A stretch of 64,000 bases of DNA. It comes from Gymnopus androsaceus JB14 (taxonomy: Eukaryota > Basidiomycota > Agaricomycetes > Agaricales > Omphalotaceae). The first letter of the stretch is position 1; every line of letters begins with the position of its first letter. Shown piece by piece: positions 34,201 through 44,766 of this stretch. Under the pieces are notes generated by a model. The model ran no database searches. It was given only the letters and a program-made list of their open reading frames with translations, and was not told the origin of the DNA. The stretch lies in NCBI GenBank assembly GCA_009733575.1, contig ML769562.1, positions 78,944 to 142,943 on the forward strand, given 5' to 3'. A program made the translations under genes and the position numbers.

Positions 34201-34954
34201 ATGTCTCCGTGGCACGCATCTCTCGGACTTGGGCTTCCAACGTTTGGTGCTCTTGACGAGCCACCTTGATATCAGAGCGCAAAGTATTGATTTCGTCTAA
34301 GTATCTTTAGCATACTGTGCCGCATACGATATGTTCAACTCACCTTCGCGCTCGGACCCATCTTGTTTGAGCCGACTTATGACGCTAATAAGATCCCTCT
34401 TTTCACGCTCGACATCCTCCTAGACGATGCTTGAGCTCTTCCGCTTGATTGGAAGACGAGGATTGGAAAGTAGAAAGGGTCGTTACCCGAGCTTGTAGCT
34501 CACTATTAGACGCCACTACAGAGAACAATGGAAAGTGAGCCACTATTGAAAGTGAAAGAAAGCAAGTAAACGTACCAAGATTATCTCTTTCCTGCTTGAC
34601 CTGAGCAAGTTCCTCTTGGAGTTGCTCCGCCTGCTGCTCCATATCCTTCGAGGCCTGCTCACGATCCTGTAGAGCTTGATCAAGCTCAACGTCCTTCTTC
34701 TCTGCCTCGGCGCGTAATTCATCGACTTCACGCTGAGTAGCATCTATTATGCCAGACTGTTCGAGCAAAAGCTGATAGAGATTGAGGAGGGCATCGGGAG
34801 AGGGGGAATGGACGTTCAAGTCCGGGACAAGATTCGTGAGGCCATCCAGGTCAAAGTTTTCGGGAATTGGAACAGTAAAAGTTTTGGAGCTGCTTCCTCC
34901 TTCTTCTTCATCTACGGCCGCAGGAAGTTTGCTTGTTCTACGAGTCCCGACCAT
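28239..34954 (-). CDS. MLP1: TPR/Mlp1-type nuclear pore basket coiled-coil protein
   Basis: About 19 exons encode some 1,920 residues, the size of yeast Mlp1/2 and animal TPR, which form the filaments of the nuclear basket and act in mRNA quality control and spindle checkpoint. The protein is almost entirely heptad coiled coil. The TPR/MLP signature is in exon 5: DDINFPSDEELENIAPAEDV followed by TNNLVLFRSIDGLQEQNQKL and LGDKMESDE. The C-terminus is a Gly/Arg/Pro-rich tail (TPAGRGRGGPATARGAG) with basic clusters KRPAPD and KRIK. Start ATG 34954 (MVGTRRTSK). At least three single extra bases break the frame inside exons (34419-34420, 31669-31673, 28901-28905) and two more are probable (31766-31768, 29499-29503); each is in a short homopolymer and coiled-coil coding resumes at once in the +1 frame. 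I regard the gene as real and probably intact. It is divergent from RPS20. Confidence 0.9.
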
Positions 34955-35161
34955 TGGAACTCGTCGTAGTAGTGAACAAGGACAATGGAGAACCGCGGCA
35001 CTTTGGCGCTCAAGATCCACGTGACGACTGTGCGAATAAAACTTGCCAGACGCTTTTTTCCTTCTCCATCTTCACGCCAAAAAATAACTTTGGGTAAGTA
35101 TCACTAGCTTTCGCTCGTAGACACTGCTAATTTCCATTCTAGTCACCTCCTGACTCCCAAT
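34955..35161. promoter_or_regulatory. Bidirectional promoter region, TPR/Mlp1 and RPS20
   Basis: 207 bases separate the divergent ATGs. The RPS20 side contains a T-rich/C-rich stretch and a likely 5' UTR intron (GTAAGTATC at 35,094 to TCTAG at about 35,143) directly before the start codon. This is inferred from spacing and splice motifs. Confidence 0.45.
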
Positions 35162-35691
35162 ATGAGTTACGTCGCCAAAGGAGAAAAAGAATACGATGCT
35201 ACCGGTGCCCCAGTGCCTGGAGCCAAAATCCACAAAATCAGGATTACCCTAACTTCCAGCAACGTCAAGAACCTCGAAAAGTGTGAGTAGTTTTCCCTTT
35301 GAGCTTGGATCTGTATTGATTATTGTCTGGTACAGTCTCGGCCGATCTCATTAACCGAGCAAAGGACAAGCAGCTGCGTGTCAAGGGACCCGTTCGTCTC
35401 CCCACCAAGGTTCTCAAAATCACCACTCGTAAAACTGTGCGCTACCTTTCGTGCTATTTTTGTATGAACTACTGATTCCCTCTGTAGCCTTGTGGTGAAG
35501 GTTCCAAGACCTGGGACCGATACGAGCTCAAGGTGCACAAGCGTCTTATTGACCTGCACTCGTCCAGCGAGATCGTCAAGCAGATTGTGAGTTGTATTAG
35601 CTATTTGTTTGTTTGATACCGCTCACATTATTTACAGACGAGCATCAGCCTGGAGCCCGGTGTCGAGGTCGAGGTTACCATCTCCGCTTAG
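35162..35691 (+). CDS. RPS20: 40S ribosomal protein uS10 (RPS20)
   Basis: Four exons (35162-35282, 35336-35436, 35488-35586, 35638-35691) encode 124 residues. The sequence reads [24 protein letters not shown], then [38 protein letters not shown] and IDLHSS, and ends [13 protein letters not shown], matching eukaryotic uS10 throughout. The protein sits in the 40S head. Introns are 53, 51 and 51 bases. A 5' UTR intron probably precedes the ATG, as is common for fungal ribosomal protein genes. No frame problems are seen. Confidence 0.97.
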
Positions 35692-35927
35692 GTTATATGT
35701 ACCTTCACGTTGCATGTATACGTTTGCTGCTTGAATACATATGGGTTTATTCCTCCACGCTCGATCATATACAATCTACAAGTCTATCCGCTCGCTACAG
35801 TTACTCGACCGTATCCTTATTCCCAATGTAAGTTAACGCAGGTTCTACCACTCGAAGACCTCTCCTTGAACCTCTAATATTCGTCGGAGGCCCAAAAATG
35901 TTCGGCCTAAACGAGGAGCCATATCTC

Positions 35928-38215
35928 CTAAGACCTACTGTACCTAAAGTACAGCCTGAACACGAAGGAAGCGAACAAAAAACAGAGGATTTCAAGAGCT
36001 TCCCTTGCGTTAAAGAAAATCATCCAACCCGTCACCACTAACGCTATCGAGCTAATCTCCGAAACTAGCGAGTGGACCCCCACTTTTTCTACAGCATCAC
36101 CTATCCACATCCAGTACAGGCCGCAAAGACGTGACATCGTTCCCCAAGTTTGTCGGATAACATTAGGCTCGTCAAGCATATACCACTCCCTCTGACTCGG
36201 GCTATTGACAACCAGGACCTTCTTCCCTTTCATCATCGACTTGCTCGCACCCGTTAAAGCACCAAGCTGAATGCGGTAATGAGGTATAACCCAGGTTGGT
36301 TTCGACTCGGCACCTCGTTCATTTGCCGTGAGAGTGACAAAGGCTTGTGGAACGGTCTTGACTTGGGTCGGAGCTTGGGTTTTCCCAGTGAATGCGGCGA
36401 GACTAGGCATGATGCCCCTTGTATTGTCCACGAAAGGCCAGTCCGAATACTCATCGGAAATCGTCTGTCGATGAACGCGATACTTTCCATGAAAGAGTAC
36501 ACGCATCCGTTCATATCTGAACCGGGCCTTGGCGGTGCAGAGACAGCCCACGAGAACGATAGTTTCAAGACCAGGAGCAGCGAATTCGATAGACGGTGGG
36601 ATAACCGTTGAAGAACTGAGGCCAGAATCTGAGGTCGAGTAGGTCTCAGCCAGAGCAATCTGAATTGCAGCGTCCTTCAATCCATATTCTTTCGACTTCG
36701 GAGCCTTCCACACCTCGAGATGTTTGAGCTGATATTTGCGATCATGATTCTGGGTGTTGCGGGGGAGGATTTGAGGGATATCACGCTAACATAATCGAAA
36801 ATGTATGAGAAATGATAGTCCCAGGAAGAAAAAAAGGAAGAAGCCAACCCAATAAATAGTTTCCTTCTCGTTTGTCGTTAATATCAGTTTCAAGCTCTCC
36901 AGACCTCTAGGACAACTCATAAACAACTCCTTCAACTCCGTGATTTGATCGTACGCCATTGGTTTCTTGGGTATACAATCTTGCTCCTGTGGATCAAGCT
37001 GTTGTACATGTTCTGAAAAATCCATCCAAATTTCCAACTTCCTCAACTCTCTCTGACCGCTCAACTGCTGCTTCAAGGCCGGGAGAAACGCCCCATAGAA
37101 TTTTATTCCAGTTAGGGAGATTTCTTGCAAACTTGGTAGTAGCACACGCATGCGAGGGTGAGGATCACGCCCTTTGTACTCAAGCAACGGCGGGTCCCGA
37201 TAATCCTTATGAAGTTCGCCTACGAATTTATGGTACGATACATGCCGCAGAGTATCATGATGGGCCTCGATGAAGGTTGCGAATTGTTTTTTGTTGTGCG
37301 TGTCAAGATCAAAAGGGTTGTCACGAAGATCGTCAATGCAGGCGCGAGTAATCGAAAGGGAGCGAAGGTAGGGCCAACGTGCATGAAGAAGAGGACGAAC
37401 GTTGATTCTGCACTGATTGTGCATAGTGGCACCATCGTCACCAAGAACAAGGGTTTGAAGACGAGGAGAACGCTCAATGAGCATAGTCCAGAGAGCCGGA
37501 GGGAGCTCTTCTCCATGGACGACACTCGCTAACATTAGATATTAGTATTGATCAGCAGAGCACGAAGAGCAAGAAGCTTACGGTCAAAATTCGGTAGCGT
37601 GTCGTAGTGAAGTTCGGAGGTGAGTGAGAAGCCTGTCAGATCGGAAAATCTAAACAGCTGTACGATATAATGAGATATTGTTGATATGATATCGTAGAGC
37701 CTACCTCGCTTTCAGGATTCACTGGTTCACTTCCAAGATTTGTCCCAATCTCACTTAAATGAGGACATCCAAGCTTCAAGCTAGCCCACACACTACTCGC
37801 TGGAATCTCGATGCCATCCCACACAAACTTCCTCAAGTTGTACAAATTGGGAGCCAGAAATTCTACATCGCGAGCAAGGTCTCGTTCGCGTGCAAGAAGT
37901 CTCTTGGAACACATCTGCAGGAAACTGGGTCGCAGGACGAGCGATTGAACGGTACGAGCCACTTTAGGTCTAAGGAGAAGGTACTGAACAATTTGACGCG
38001 CGTGGTTATTTCGAAGCTCGATATCGCGAAAGAGAATTGGATAGATGTGGTCGTGGATCCGTTTCGACTGAGTTTAGGTTGGTGAGCAAATCTACATCGA
38101 CATCGGCGTTGGAGGAGGTTCGGCTTACAGTTAAAGATAAATTGAGAATATCGGGTCCGGGGTTAACATGAGAGGCGATTTCTCGTAGAATGTCGATAGG
38201 AATGATTGTGTTCAT
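35928..38215 (-). CDS. F-box/LRR-like protein with hydrophobic C-terminal segment
   Basis: Five exons (38215-38129, 38066-37705, 37657-37582, 37528-36849, 36785-35928) encode about 687 residues. The N-terminus MNTIIPIDILREIASHV followed by DILNLSLTSKRIHDHIYPILFRDIEL is a short F-box of the kind found in agaricomycete F-box proteins. The middle contains leucine-rich repeats typical of substrate-recognition regions (LRSLSITRACIDDL, LPSLQEISLTGIKFYG, LRKLEIWMDF, LESLKLIL). The last 50 residues contain a hydrophobic stretch, SSIALVVTGWMIFF, and a second one, LEILCFLFASFVFRLYF, which could anchor the protein in a membrane; this is unusual for an SCF adaptor. The target is unknown. Confidence 0.75.
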
Positions 38216-38496
38216 GATTGCGAAAGGCGAGAAGGCTACAGAAACGAGAAATGCCAAATCCAGTACTTTAGCACGCTCGCCTTTCTTCTTCGACCAACGA
38301 TCAACTAAATGAGCTGACTAGGGATGAGAGAGAGATAATATAAAGAATGCTTGAAGTTGATAGAAGGGAAGGAAGGTGTTTAGCGCCTGTTAGCGCCTGC
38401 GAAAGATCGCTTTGTCCGCGTGGGATTGATCGGTACTTATCCCAGGGCTGAGCATTACTAAGTATTACGGTAGTAGTACTTATCTAGTACTTATTT

Positions 38497-38767
38497 AGAT
38501 AGGTTGAACCTGGCCTCGTCAAAACAGGTTGCTAAGCAGTGCATAATTTCAATGATATTTTGCATCCAGGCTGTAGCAACTTTTGGTAATGTACTTAGGT
38601 TTTCCTTATGCAGGTCTGCCAGTGTAAGGAACTCTATTTTGATTCTGCTCAAGGTCAGATAAGAGAAAATCAATAGAAAAAATGAAGGTCATCATGGATT
38701 CTCTAAGGCCAGGTGGAAACCAGCTGTCATTGAATCAAGAATGTGTACACTAACAAGCCTTCCATTG
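38497..38767 (-). repeat. Dispersed repeat, copy 2 (inverted partner of 4464-4700)
   Basis: Reverse-complement match to copy 1, for example AATGGAAGGCTTGTTAGTGT and the TTGCTACAGCCTGGATGCA core. It is slightly longer than copy 1 because of internal length differences. It lies at the boundary between the gene-rich and transposon-rich parts of the window. Confidence 0.8.
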
Positions 38768-38917
38768 AGATGAACATGGTTGTACATCTTTTATAAGGTA
38801 GCTACTGTGTCGGGCAGAGTGTACAGAGTCCTATGGACCTTCCAAAACACTCAGTGCAACAATCCATCGCTCTTTGTACACTATAAGTAAAATAAGTTAG
38901 CATAAGTTAGAATACAT

Positions 38918-39726
38918 CAACAAAACCTGGGTGTACTGGACAGTGCTGGATAGCGCTATCCAGCACTCATAGCACCCATAGCACCCATAGCAAGGTCCCC
39001 ATCTATCCAGAGCTATGGAATGCTATGGGCTGTTATGGGTTGCTATGGAATGCACCGGTTTGAAAGCATTTGATCGTTTGATTTCCGATTACCTTCCTAA
39101 TTTGATCAAACAATTCGCGCTTTTTGTAATCAGTAAATTTGCATTCTATATACAGCAATTTATGCGCCCAGATGCGCCTCCTGCTCAGTTGAACAATTCG
39201 CTCTTTTGGTAATCAGTCATGTGCAATTTGCATTCTATATACAGTAATTTATGCACCCGGACACGCCTCCCGCTCACTATTGGTGTTCCGTATACCGCCG
39301 CTCCCATTCACCACTAGTGCCTGTATCGCCGCTGCTCCTGCTTCCTCATAGGCTTATATACATACTATCTGAGCTCTGAACCAAATAAATACTAAATGGT
39401 TATGGCAGCTCAATTAGATATATGAAAATAAAGTTGAAGGGTAAGACTTGCCAAGGATGTCCAGACTAAAGCAACTTAGAACTTCGACTTGATAAAAAAA
39501 ATGGAAGTTAGGGAGAAGGAAGGAAGAGAACTTGGGGAAGTCGAAACACCCATGCCTCAATGCTATATAGCATTGGTGGGAGAGACTGACAGCTGGCTCG
39601 AGCACTCAGTAATCTTATAGGAGCTCATAGCAAGCTATAGCATTTCATAGCAGCCATAGTGCTATGACCTGCTATGGCTTGCTATAGATTGCTATGGCCG
39701 CTATGACCATTATCCAAGTTTTGCTG
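38918..39726. mobile_element. TIR element A, non-autonomous, with GCTATGG subterminal repeats
   Basis: The left end CAACAAAACCTGG and the right end (reverse complement CAGCAAAACTTGG) are inverted, and both are flanked by AT. Inside each end there is a dense cluster of GCTATGG/CCATAGC in both orientations (38,945-39,055 and 39,600-39,710), like the subterminal binding sites of hAT-type transposons. No transposase ORF is present, so it is probably a deletion derivative of about 0.8 kb. Confidence 0.6.
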
Positions 39727-39866
39727 ATGTAAGTTAGAATAAGTAAAATAAGTTAGATTGTCGCAACAAGTTAACTTAAGTAAATAAGTTAACTTGTCAA
39801 TTCATGAGTTAGCGATAAGTTAGTGGAGTTTGAAAACATAAGTTAGTTTGGTAGTCATCGTCTGAT
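39727..39866. repeat. ATAAGTTAG micro-repeats
   Basis: Short direct repeats of the type (A)TAAGTTAG(AATA) and GTTAACTT fill this interval. Related repeats also lie just left of element A (38,880-38,915), so element A appears inserted into this repeat. Confidence 0.6.
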
Positions 39867-39869
39867 ATA

Positions 39870-41998
39870 ATGGCTCTTAACTCACCTGCTGCAATAAATC
39901 ATGAAAAACCAGAATATTGGGAAAACCTTTTGAAAACCATGCGGCAAACATTGCTGGCAGAGCGCAAGGAATCAAAAGGGACCCCAGAAAATAAAACAAA
40001 TTCACTTGATCCAAATAATGCAAAAATATATCAGCCAAACATTGTTGAGATTTGTGATAAGTCCTATTTTGATAAATCGGGAATCAAATATGGAAGTATG
40101 AAAGCTTTGACTGGGGACTTTGTTGACAAGTTCAGCTTGAATGAGGAACAAGAGTGAGCTTTCAGAATCATTGCTCAACATTCCATAGGATACTGTAATG
40201 AACCCTTGCATATGTACATTGGGGGAATGGGTGGTATAGGAAAATCCCAAGTCATCAAGTGTCTGTTAAAGTTTTTTGCAGCACGAAATAATGCATATGC
40301 TATAGTCACATGTGCACCAACAGGAAATGCTGCAGCTTTGCTTGGAGGTTCAACATATCACTTCCTTCTTGGTATGAACAACAAAATTGAAGAAGTAGTG
40401 GCATGTACTATGGCTCAAGTGTGCTCCAGACTTGACAGTGTGCAATATATAATTTTGGATGAAGGGTCCATGTTGGGTTGCATAGATATATACAAGATAT
40501 CTGAACATTTATCAACATCAGCAAAACCTGTATTTTTGCTGGAGGTCTCCAGAGATCTCTGGAGCTTGACAGCTGTCAAAAAAACTGTCAAATTTCTCCA
40601 GAGATCTCCAGAGGTCTCTGGAATAGGGTACCTTGCTCCAGAGATGTCCCAAATGAATGGGTTTTCTCCAGCAAAAATACAGGTTTTGCTGATGAAGAGC
40701 AAAAGGATCCAATGATGTTGCTTTTGGAAAGATCAGTATGATATTTGCGGGAGACTTTGCTCAGCTGCCTCCAATTGGGGGTGAGAGTGTCTCTCTGTAT
40801 TCTTGAAGGAAAATGGAAGATGTTAAGATTTACAATGGTCACAATGGTCATTGTGAAGTTATTGGTAAATCTCTGTGGCATCATGTAACATATGTTGTTG
40901 TTCTGTGCAAAAATATGTTAAATACTGGTGAAAGTAAAGCAGATATTGCTTTTCGTCAGGCATTAGAAAATATGCGTTATAAAGCCTGCACAGGTGATGA
41001 TATTCGATTCCTAAACACCCTAGTTTCATCAAAAATGCCATGTTGCCCCTATGTTGGCCAGGAGCCTTGGAGAAATGCACCTATCATAGTTGGAGAGAAT
41101 AAGTACAAAGATGAAATCAATAGATTAGGTTGCATTCATTTTGCAAATGATACTTGACAGGATCTCACAGTGTTTTATAGTGACGACACTATATCACCCA
41201 AGGGGGAAAATAAAAAAGATTCAAAATCGAAAAAAAACACAAAGTCATCAATAATAAATACTATATCTAAGGATCTACAGGAGATTCTTTGGGATTTACC
41301 TCCTTGTGCTCATGACCTTCATGCTCCACCAGCTTTATCTCTTTGTCATGGGATGCCAGTTATTATACGCTATAATGTTGCCACTGAGATGTCAATTACA
41401 AAAGGTCAGCAATCCGACTCAGCATGCTACAGTGTATGCATGGCATGAAGGGAAAGGAGCTTTTGGCCAGCGTGTACTAGATGTTCTTTTTGTACTTCTT
41501 GATAACCCACCAACCTCTGTACATATCAAAGGTCTCCCTACTGATGTAATTCCATTAACGAGACGTAAAACAAAAGCACTAGTTCAATTACCAGATGATA
41601 CAACAATTTGGATAACAAGAAACCAAGTTGATGTTCTACCAGGTTTTTCAATGATGGCACATGCCTCCCAAGGTCAGAGTCTGTGTCCAAATGCAACAGA
41701 TCTAAATACTTTAAGTGATCATCATGCAATATATACTGCTTTGTCTCAGAGTCAAAGTGCTGAAAAAACAGTTATTTTACAAGGTTTTGACTCTTCCAAG
41801 TTAACCCATGGCGTAAGTTGCCAATTATGCAGAGAATACAGGGAGCTTGAAATACTGGATGTCATCACATGGTTGCATTTTGAGGGTAAACTTCCCATAT
41901 CAGTTTCCAGATCTACACACAATATACTTATTGAGTCCTTTTTAGCATGGAAGGGATCTGACTACATGCCAAGTCACATTCATGATGCTTTAAGATAG
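39870..41998 (+). pseudogene. Helitron Pif1-like DNA helicase, degenerate
   Basis: Segments in several frames add up to the helicase portion of an agaricomycete Helitron. Walker A is GGMGGIGKSQVIKCL (about 40,220), then CAPTGNAAALLGG, Walker B-like YIILDEGSML and FAGDFAQLPPIGG. The C-terminal motif region reads SQGQSLCPNATDL...HAIYTALSQSQS and ends with RELEILDVITWLHFEGKLP, typical of these elements. Stops interrupt it at 40,155, about 40,804 and 41,155, with frameshifts near 41,400, and a 173-base TIR element is inserted at 40,519. No Rep (HUH nuclease) domain is seen to the left, so the element is 5'-truncated. It rolled-circle transposed in the past and is now inactive. Confidence 0.82.
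40519..40691. mobile_element. MITE B (173 bases) inside the Helitron helicase
   Basis: The ends are CAGCAAAACCTGTATTTTTG and its inverse, forming a perfect terminal inverted repeat of at least 25 bases, flanked by AT on both sides. Internally there is a second palindromic block of CTCCAGAGATCTCTGGAG-type sequence. It interrupts the helicase between EHLSTS and DEEQKDP. It has no coding capacity. Confidence 0.82.
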
Positions 41999-42054
41999 AC
42001 TTCAAAAGAACCATATATGGTTGAAGCAGAACCCAACATTTCATAGACTGTCCT

Positions 42055-42478
42055 TGATAAATCTACATTTGCAAAACTTCTAAAAGAAAGGGAAGCTTCC
42101 CTTCCACCTGATAATACTGAAACTAAATCTACTTTATCCACTGTTCCAAACAAGACTCCCAAAAAAAGAAAGATTTTTGACCTCTATCATAATGAAGATA
42201 TTCCTTGCTCTGCCCCAAGGAGGGGACCATTTACAGATGCTGCACCCGCACAAGTTTGGACTGCCCTTGACAAATCTACATTTGCAAAACTTCTAAAAGA
42301 AAGTGAAACTTCTCTTCTGCCTGGTGATACTGCAACTAATTCTATATCTACTTTATTCACCATTTCAAATAAGACTCCCAGAAAAAAAAAGGATTTTTGA
42401 TCTCTATCTCAATGAAGATATTCTTTGCTCTTCCTCAAAGAGGGGACCATTTACTGATGCCACACCTGCACAAGTTTC
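42055..42478 (+). repeat. Tandem duplication of about 211 bases in the Helitron-linked coding region
   Basis: Two adjacent diverged copies each begin ACAAATCTACATTTGCAAAA (GATAAATCT... in the first) and end ACCTGCACAAGTTT (ACCCGCACAAGTTT). Each encodes the same peptide (STFAKLLKE...FDLYHNED...RRGPFTDA.PAQV). Copy 2 has a longer A-run and a shifted frame. Confidence 0.75.
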
Positions 42479-42646
42479 ATTTATGCCTAACCCAGGCTCA
42501 ATGCTGCATATTCCAAATGTTTCTCATCAACAGGCTACAGTTTTTCCATTAAAGCGCAATAGAACACAATCTTCATCCAATAGACCTTCATTTCCCATTG
42601 GCTTATGCTGGTCCAACAACAGTTGCGCATTTGACACTGTCTTTAC
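42479..42646 (+). pseudogene. Helitron-associated C-terminal domain, part 1 (interrupted)
   Basis: The frame reads PSFPIGLCWSNNSCAFDTVFT and is cut by the Copia insertion. It continues exactly at 54,756. This WxNNSCAxDxxFT segment is the beginning of a cysteine-containing domain commonly found after the helicase in agaricomycete Helitrons, possibly protease-like. Confidence 0.7.
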
Positions 42647-42868
42647 TGTTGTCAGTGAATGACCAAGCATCTAATTGGAGTGCCTAAGTAGATCCCACGT
42701 TTGGTAGCATTACTAACCTGGGACAGAGCAACAGCTCCTTTAGCATTTGTTGCTCCATACTAGGTATGATACCCTTACTTTATCATTGTTATCCTTACTT
42801 ACTTGAGTGTTCATTGCTCCATACCAGTTTCCCCAATATATTACTTTAGAGACAACCTGATTATAACA
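42647..42868 (+). repeat. 5' LTR of the Copia element
   Basis: 222 bases, TGTTGTCAGTG...CTGATTATAACA, direct repeat of 54,534-54,755. Confidence 0.92.
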
Positions 42869-42880
42869 GGTTATGGGCCC
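42869..42880 (+). other. Putative primer binding site of the Copia element
   Basis: GGTTATGGGCCC immediately follows the 5' LTR. It resembles the complement of the anticodon arm of initiator tRNA-Met (GGGTTATGAGCCC), the half-tRNA primer used by Copia of Drosophila and some relatives. It is inferred from position and similarity. Confidence 0.55.
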
Positions 42881-42997
42881 CGAGCTCCAAATCTGCGTAC
42901 ACAATATATTTAGGGATAACAAACTCTACTCAAGGAAATCCATTCAACCTCCACACACCATCTAATCATCCTCCAACTTTTACCAAATAATACTACA

Positions 42998-44165
42998 ATG
43001 TCAGATGCCACTGAAGAAACCGACAAATTGAGTTGGAAACAACTCACACTTACCCCTATCAAGGAGGGCAATGATGGCTTGAACAACTACAATGAGTTCA
43101 GAAGAAAATCTACACTTGAACTCAATGCAGTGGGCTACTGGAAATTCATCAATGGACCAGAGTACAACCTGCCCAAGATTCCAGAACTCAAACCGAGTAC
43201 ACGGGTTGAAGGAGTAGATGATACAGGAAACAAAATTTCAATCAGAATACCTGGAAACAAGATACTTGTCCAGGCTGTGAAAGACAATGCAAAAGCCTGG
43301 CTCAACAGAGACAAGAAGACCCTATCAGCCATAGTCAAGGCTGTTCCCATCCAGAAACTGTACATCATTGATGGATGCACAACTGCTCACACAGCGTGGT
43401 TTGCCCTCAAGAACAAATATGAACCAGCAAACAGCCTTGCAGCCATTGGTATCGAACAGCAGATCATCAGTAATTGCTGCATTGAAGGTGATGACCCCGT
43501 GAACTGGCTGCAGGTCATGATTCAACTCTATGGGAGGCTTTGGGATGCTGACCCAACTATGATGCCCGACACCGAATTTGTGAAACACATTGCCACCCTG
43601 ATGACAACCAATGTTAACTGGAGGTACTGTCGAGATGACCTCCACAGGTTGATGAAGGAAGCAGAAGTGACTGGGAAACCATACTCATCGAGACAGGTGA
43701 TACATTAACAATTGAGAGAGGAAGAGATTGAGATGGGGATAGCCCCATTGGTAGCGTCTATCAGCACTATAGTGGCAACAGGGAAAGGAAAGGGAATAGA
43801 ATGAACCATCCCCGGTGTCTATTCAGCTGGTCAGCAATTCACTCCTCAGGGAAGCTCCAAGCACCAAGGCCAGAGGAACAGCCAAAAACAGAAACCTTAC
43901 CCTGGAAATAACCGCTCCAATCCCAAACTCATCTGCAACAACATACACTGTGCCTTCCTGGTTGGCCATACGAAGGCTGAGTGCTTTGTCTACAGAGGTG
44001 GTAAAGCAGGCCAATATCCACCCAACTTCCAAGGTCAAAGAGATATACACCTCTCCCTGGAAGCTAGAGTTGCAGCATGTAGGAAGCAGGCAATTGAGAA
44101 AGCCAGTGGGAATGTGGCAACTGCAAGGATGGCAGAAGAGGTCAACAGAGACCCAAGTTGACATG
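42998..44165 (+). pseudogene. Copia gag region
   Basis: An ATG ORF of 236 codons (42,998-43,708) starts MSDATEETDKLSWKQLTLTP and contains the UBN2/gag-type YWKFINGPEY and AHTAWFALKNKYE motifs. After a frame break the CCHC-like knuckle is readable as C-x4-C-x5-H-x4-C (CNNIHC...GHTKAEC) around 43,930-43,985. Later stops show decay. Confidence 0.8.
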
Positions 44166-44313
44166 CCATGTCTGTGAGCTATGGACAGGCAATGGAGGAA
44201 GAAGTGGAGGCAATTCTGGGACAAGTAGAAGGTAGCTTTGCCTTCATGATGGAAGTGGAAGGAGACATTGGAATGATGATGGGATCAAGTTCAATGAAAT
44301 TGTAAATGTCAAT

Positions 44314-44766
44314 GTGGTAGCATTGAACACAGATATCCCACCCAAAGATTTGGTAAACCATGACACTGGAGCTACGCAACATATATTTTGCAAGAGGAAG
44401 TTCTTCCACAATTACGAGGACCTCAAAACACCACTCAGTGTCCATGGTTTTGGTTCAAAGCTATCTGCTGTTGCCATTGGAAAGGGGTCAATTGTACTGA
44501 AAGCAAGCGTAGGAAATTCAACCCAAACCTTTTTGCTGTCAAATGTGCTACACATCCCAACAGCCCATTGCAGTCTTATCTCCAGCTCTAGACTCAATAG
44601 GAAGGGAGTCAGCACTTGCACTGGCAATGGGAAGATCACTTACCTCAACAAAAAAAAGGTACCATTCACATTGGGGTCCATTGTACGAGAGTTGTACAAG
44701 ATGGATGTAGTTCTTGTACAAGCTCCAGACTCCAATCCAAAGAACTCCTTTATACTTGATCATTGA
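44314..44766 (+). pseudogene. Copia aspartic protease
   Basis: The frame contains the active-site triad context NHDTGATQHIF and then FLLSNVLHIPTAHCSLIS, which is the usual Copia protease pattern (DSGAT...NVLHVP). The frame ends at a TGA at the edge of the hairpin element. Confidence 0.8.

Noticed and set aside
6630..34954. Programmed +1 ribosomal frameshifting as the cause of the frame breaks
   Set aside because: No common slippery heptamer is shared by all sites, several lie in one gene, and the insertions track homopolymers. Error is simpler. Kept as a test in the findings.
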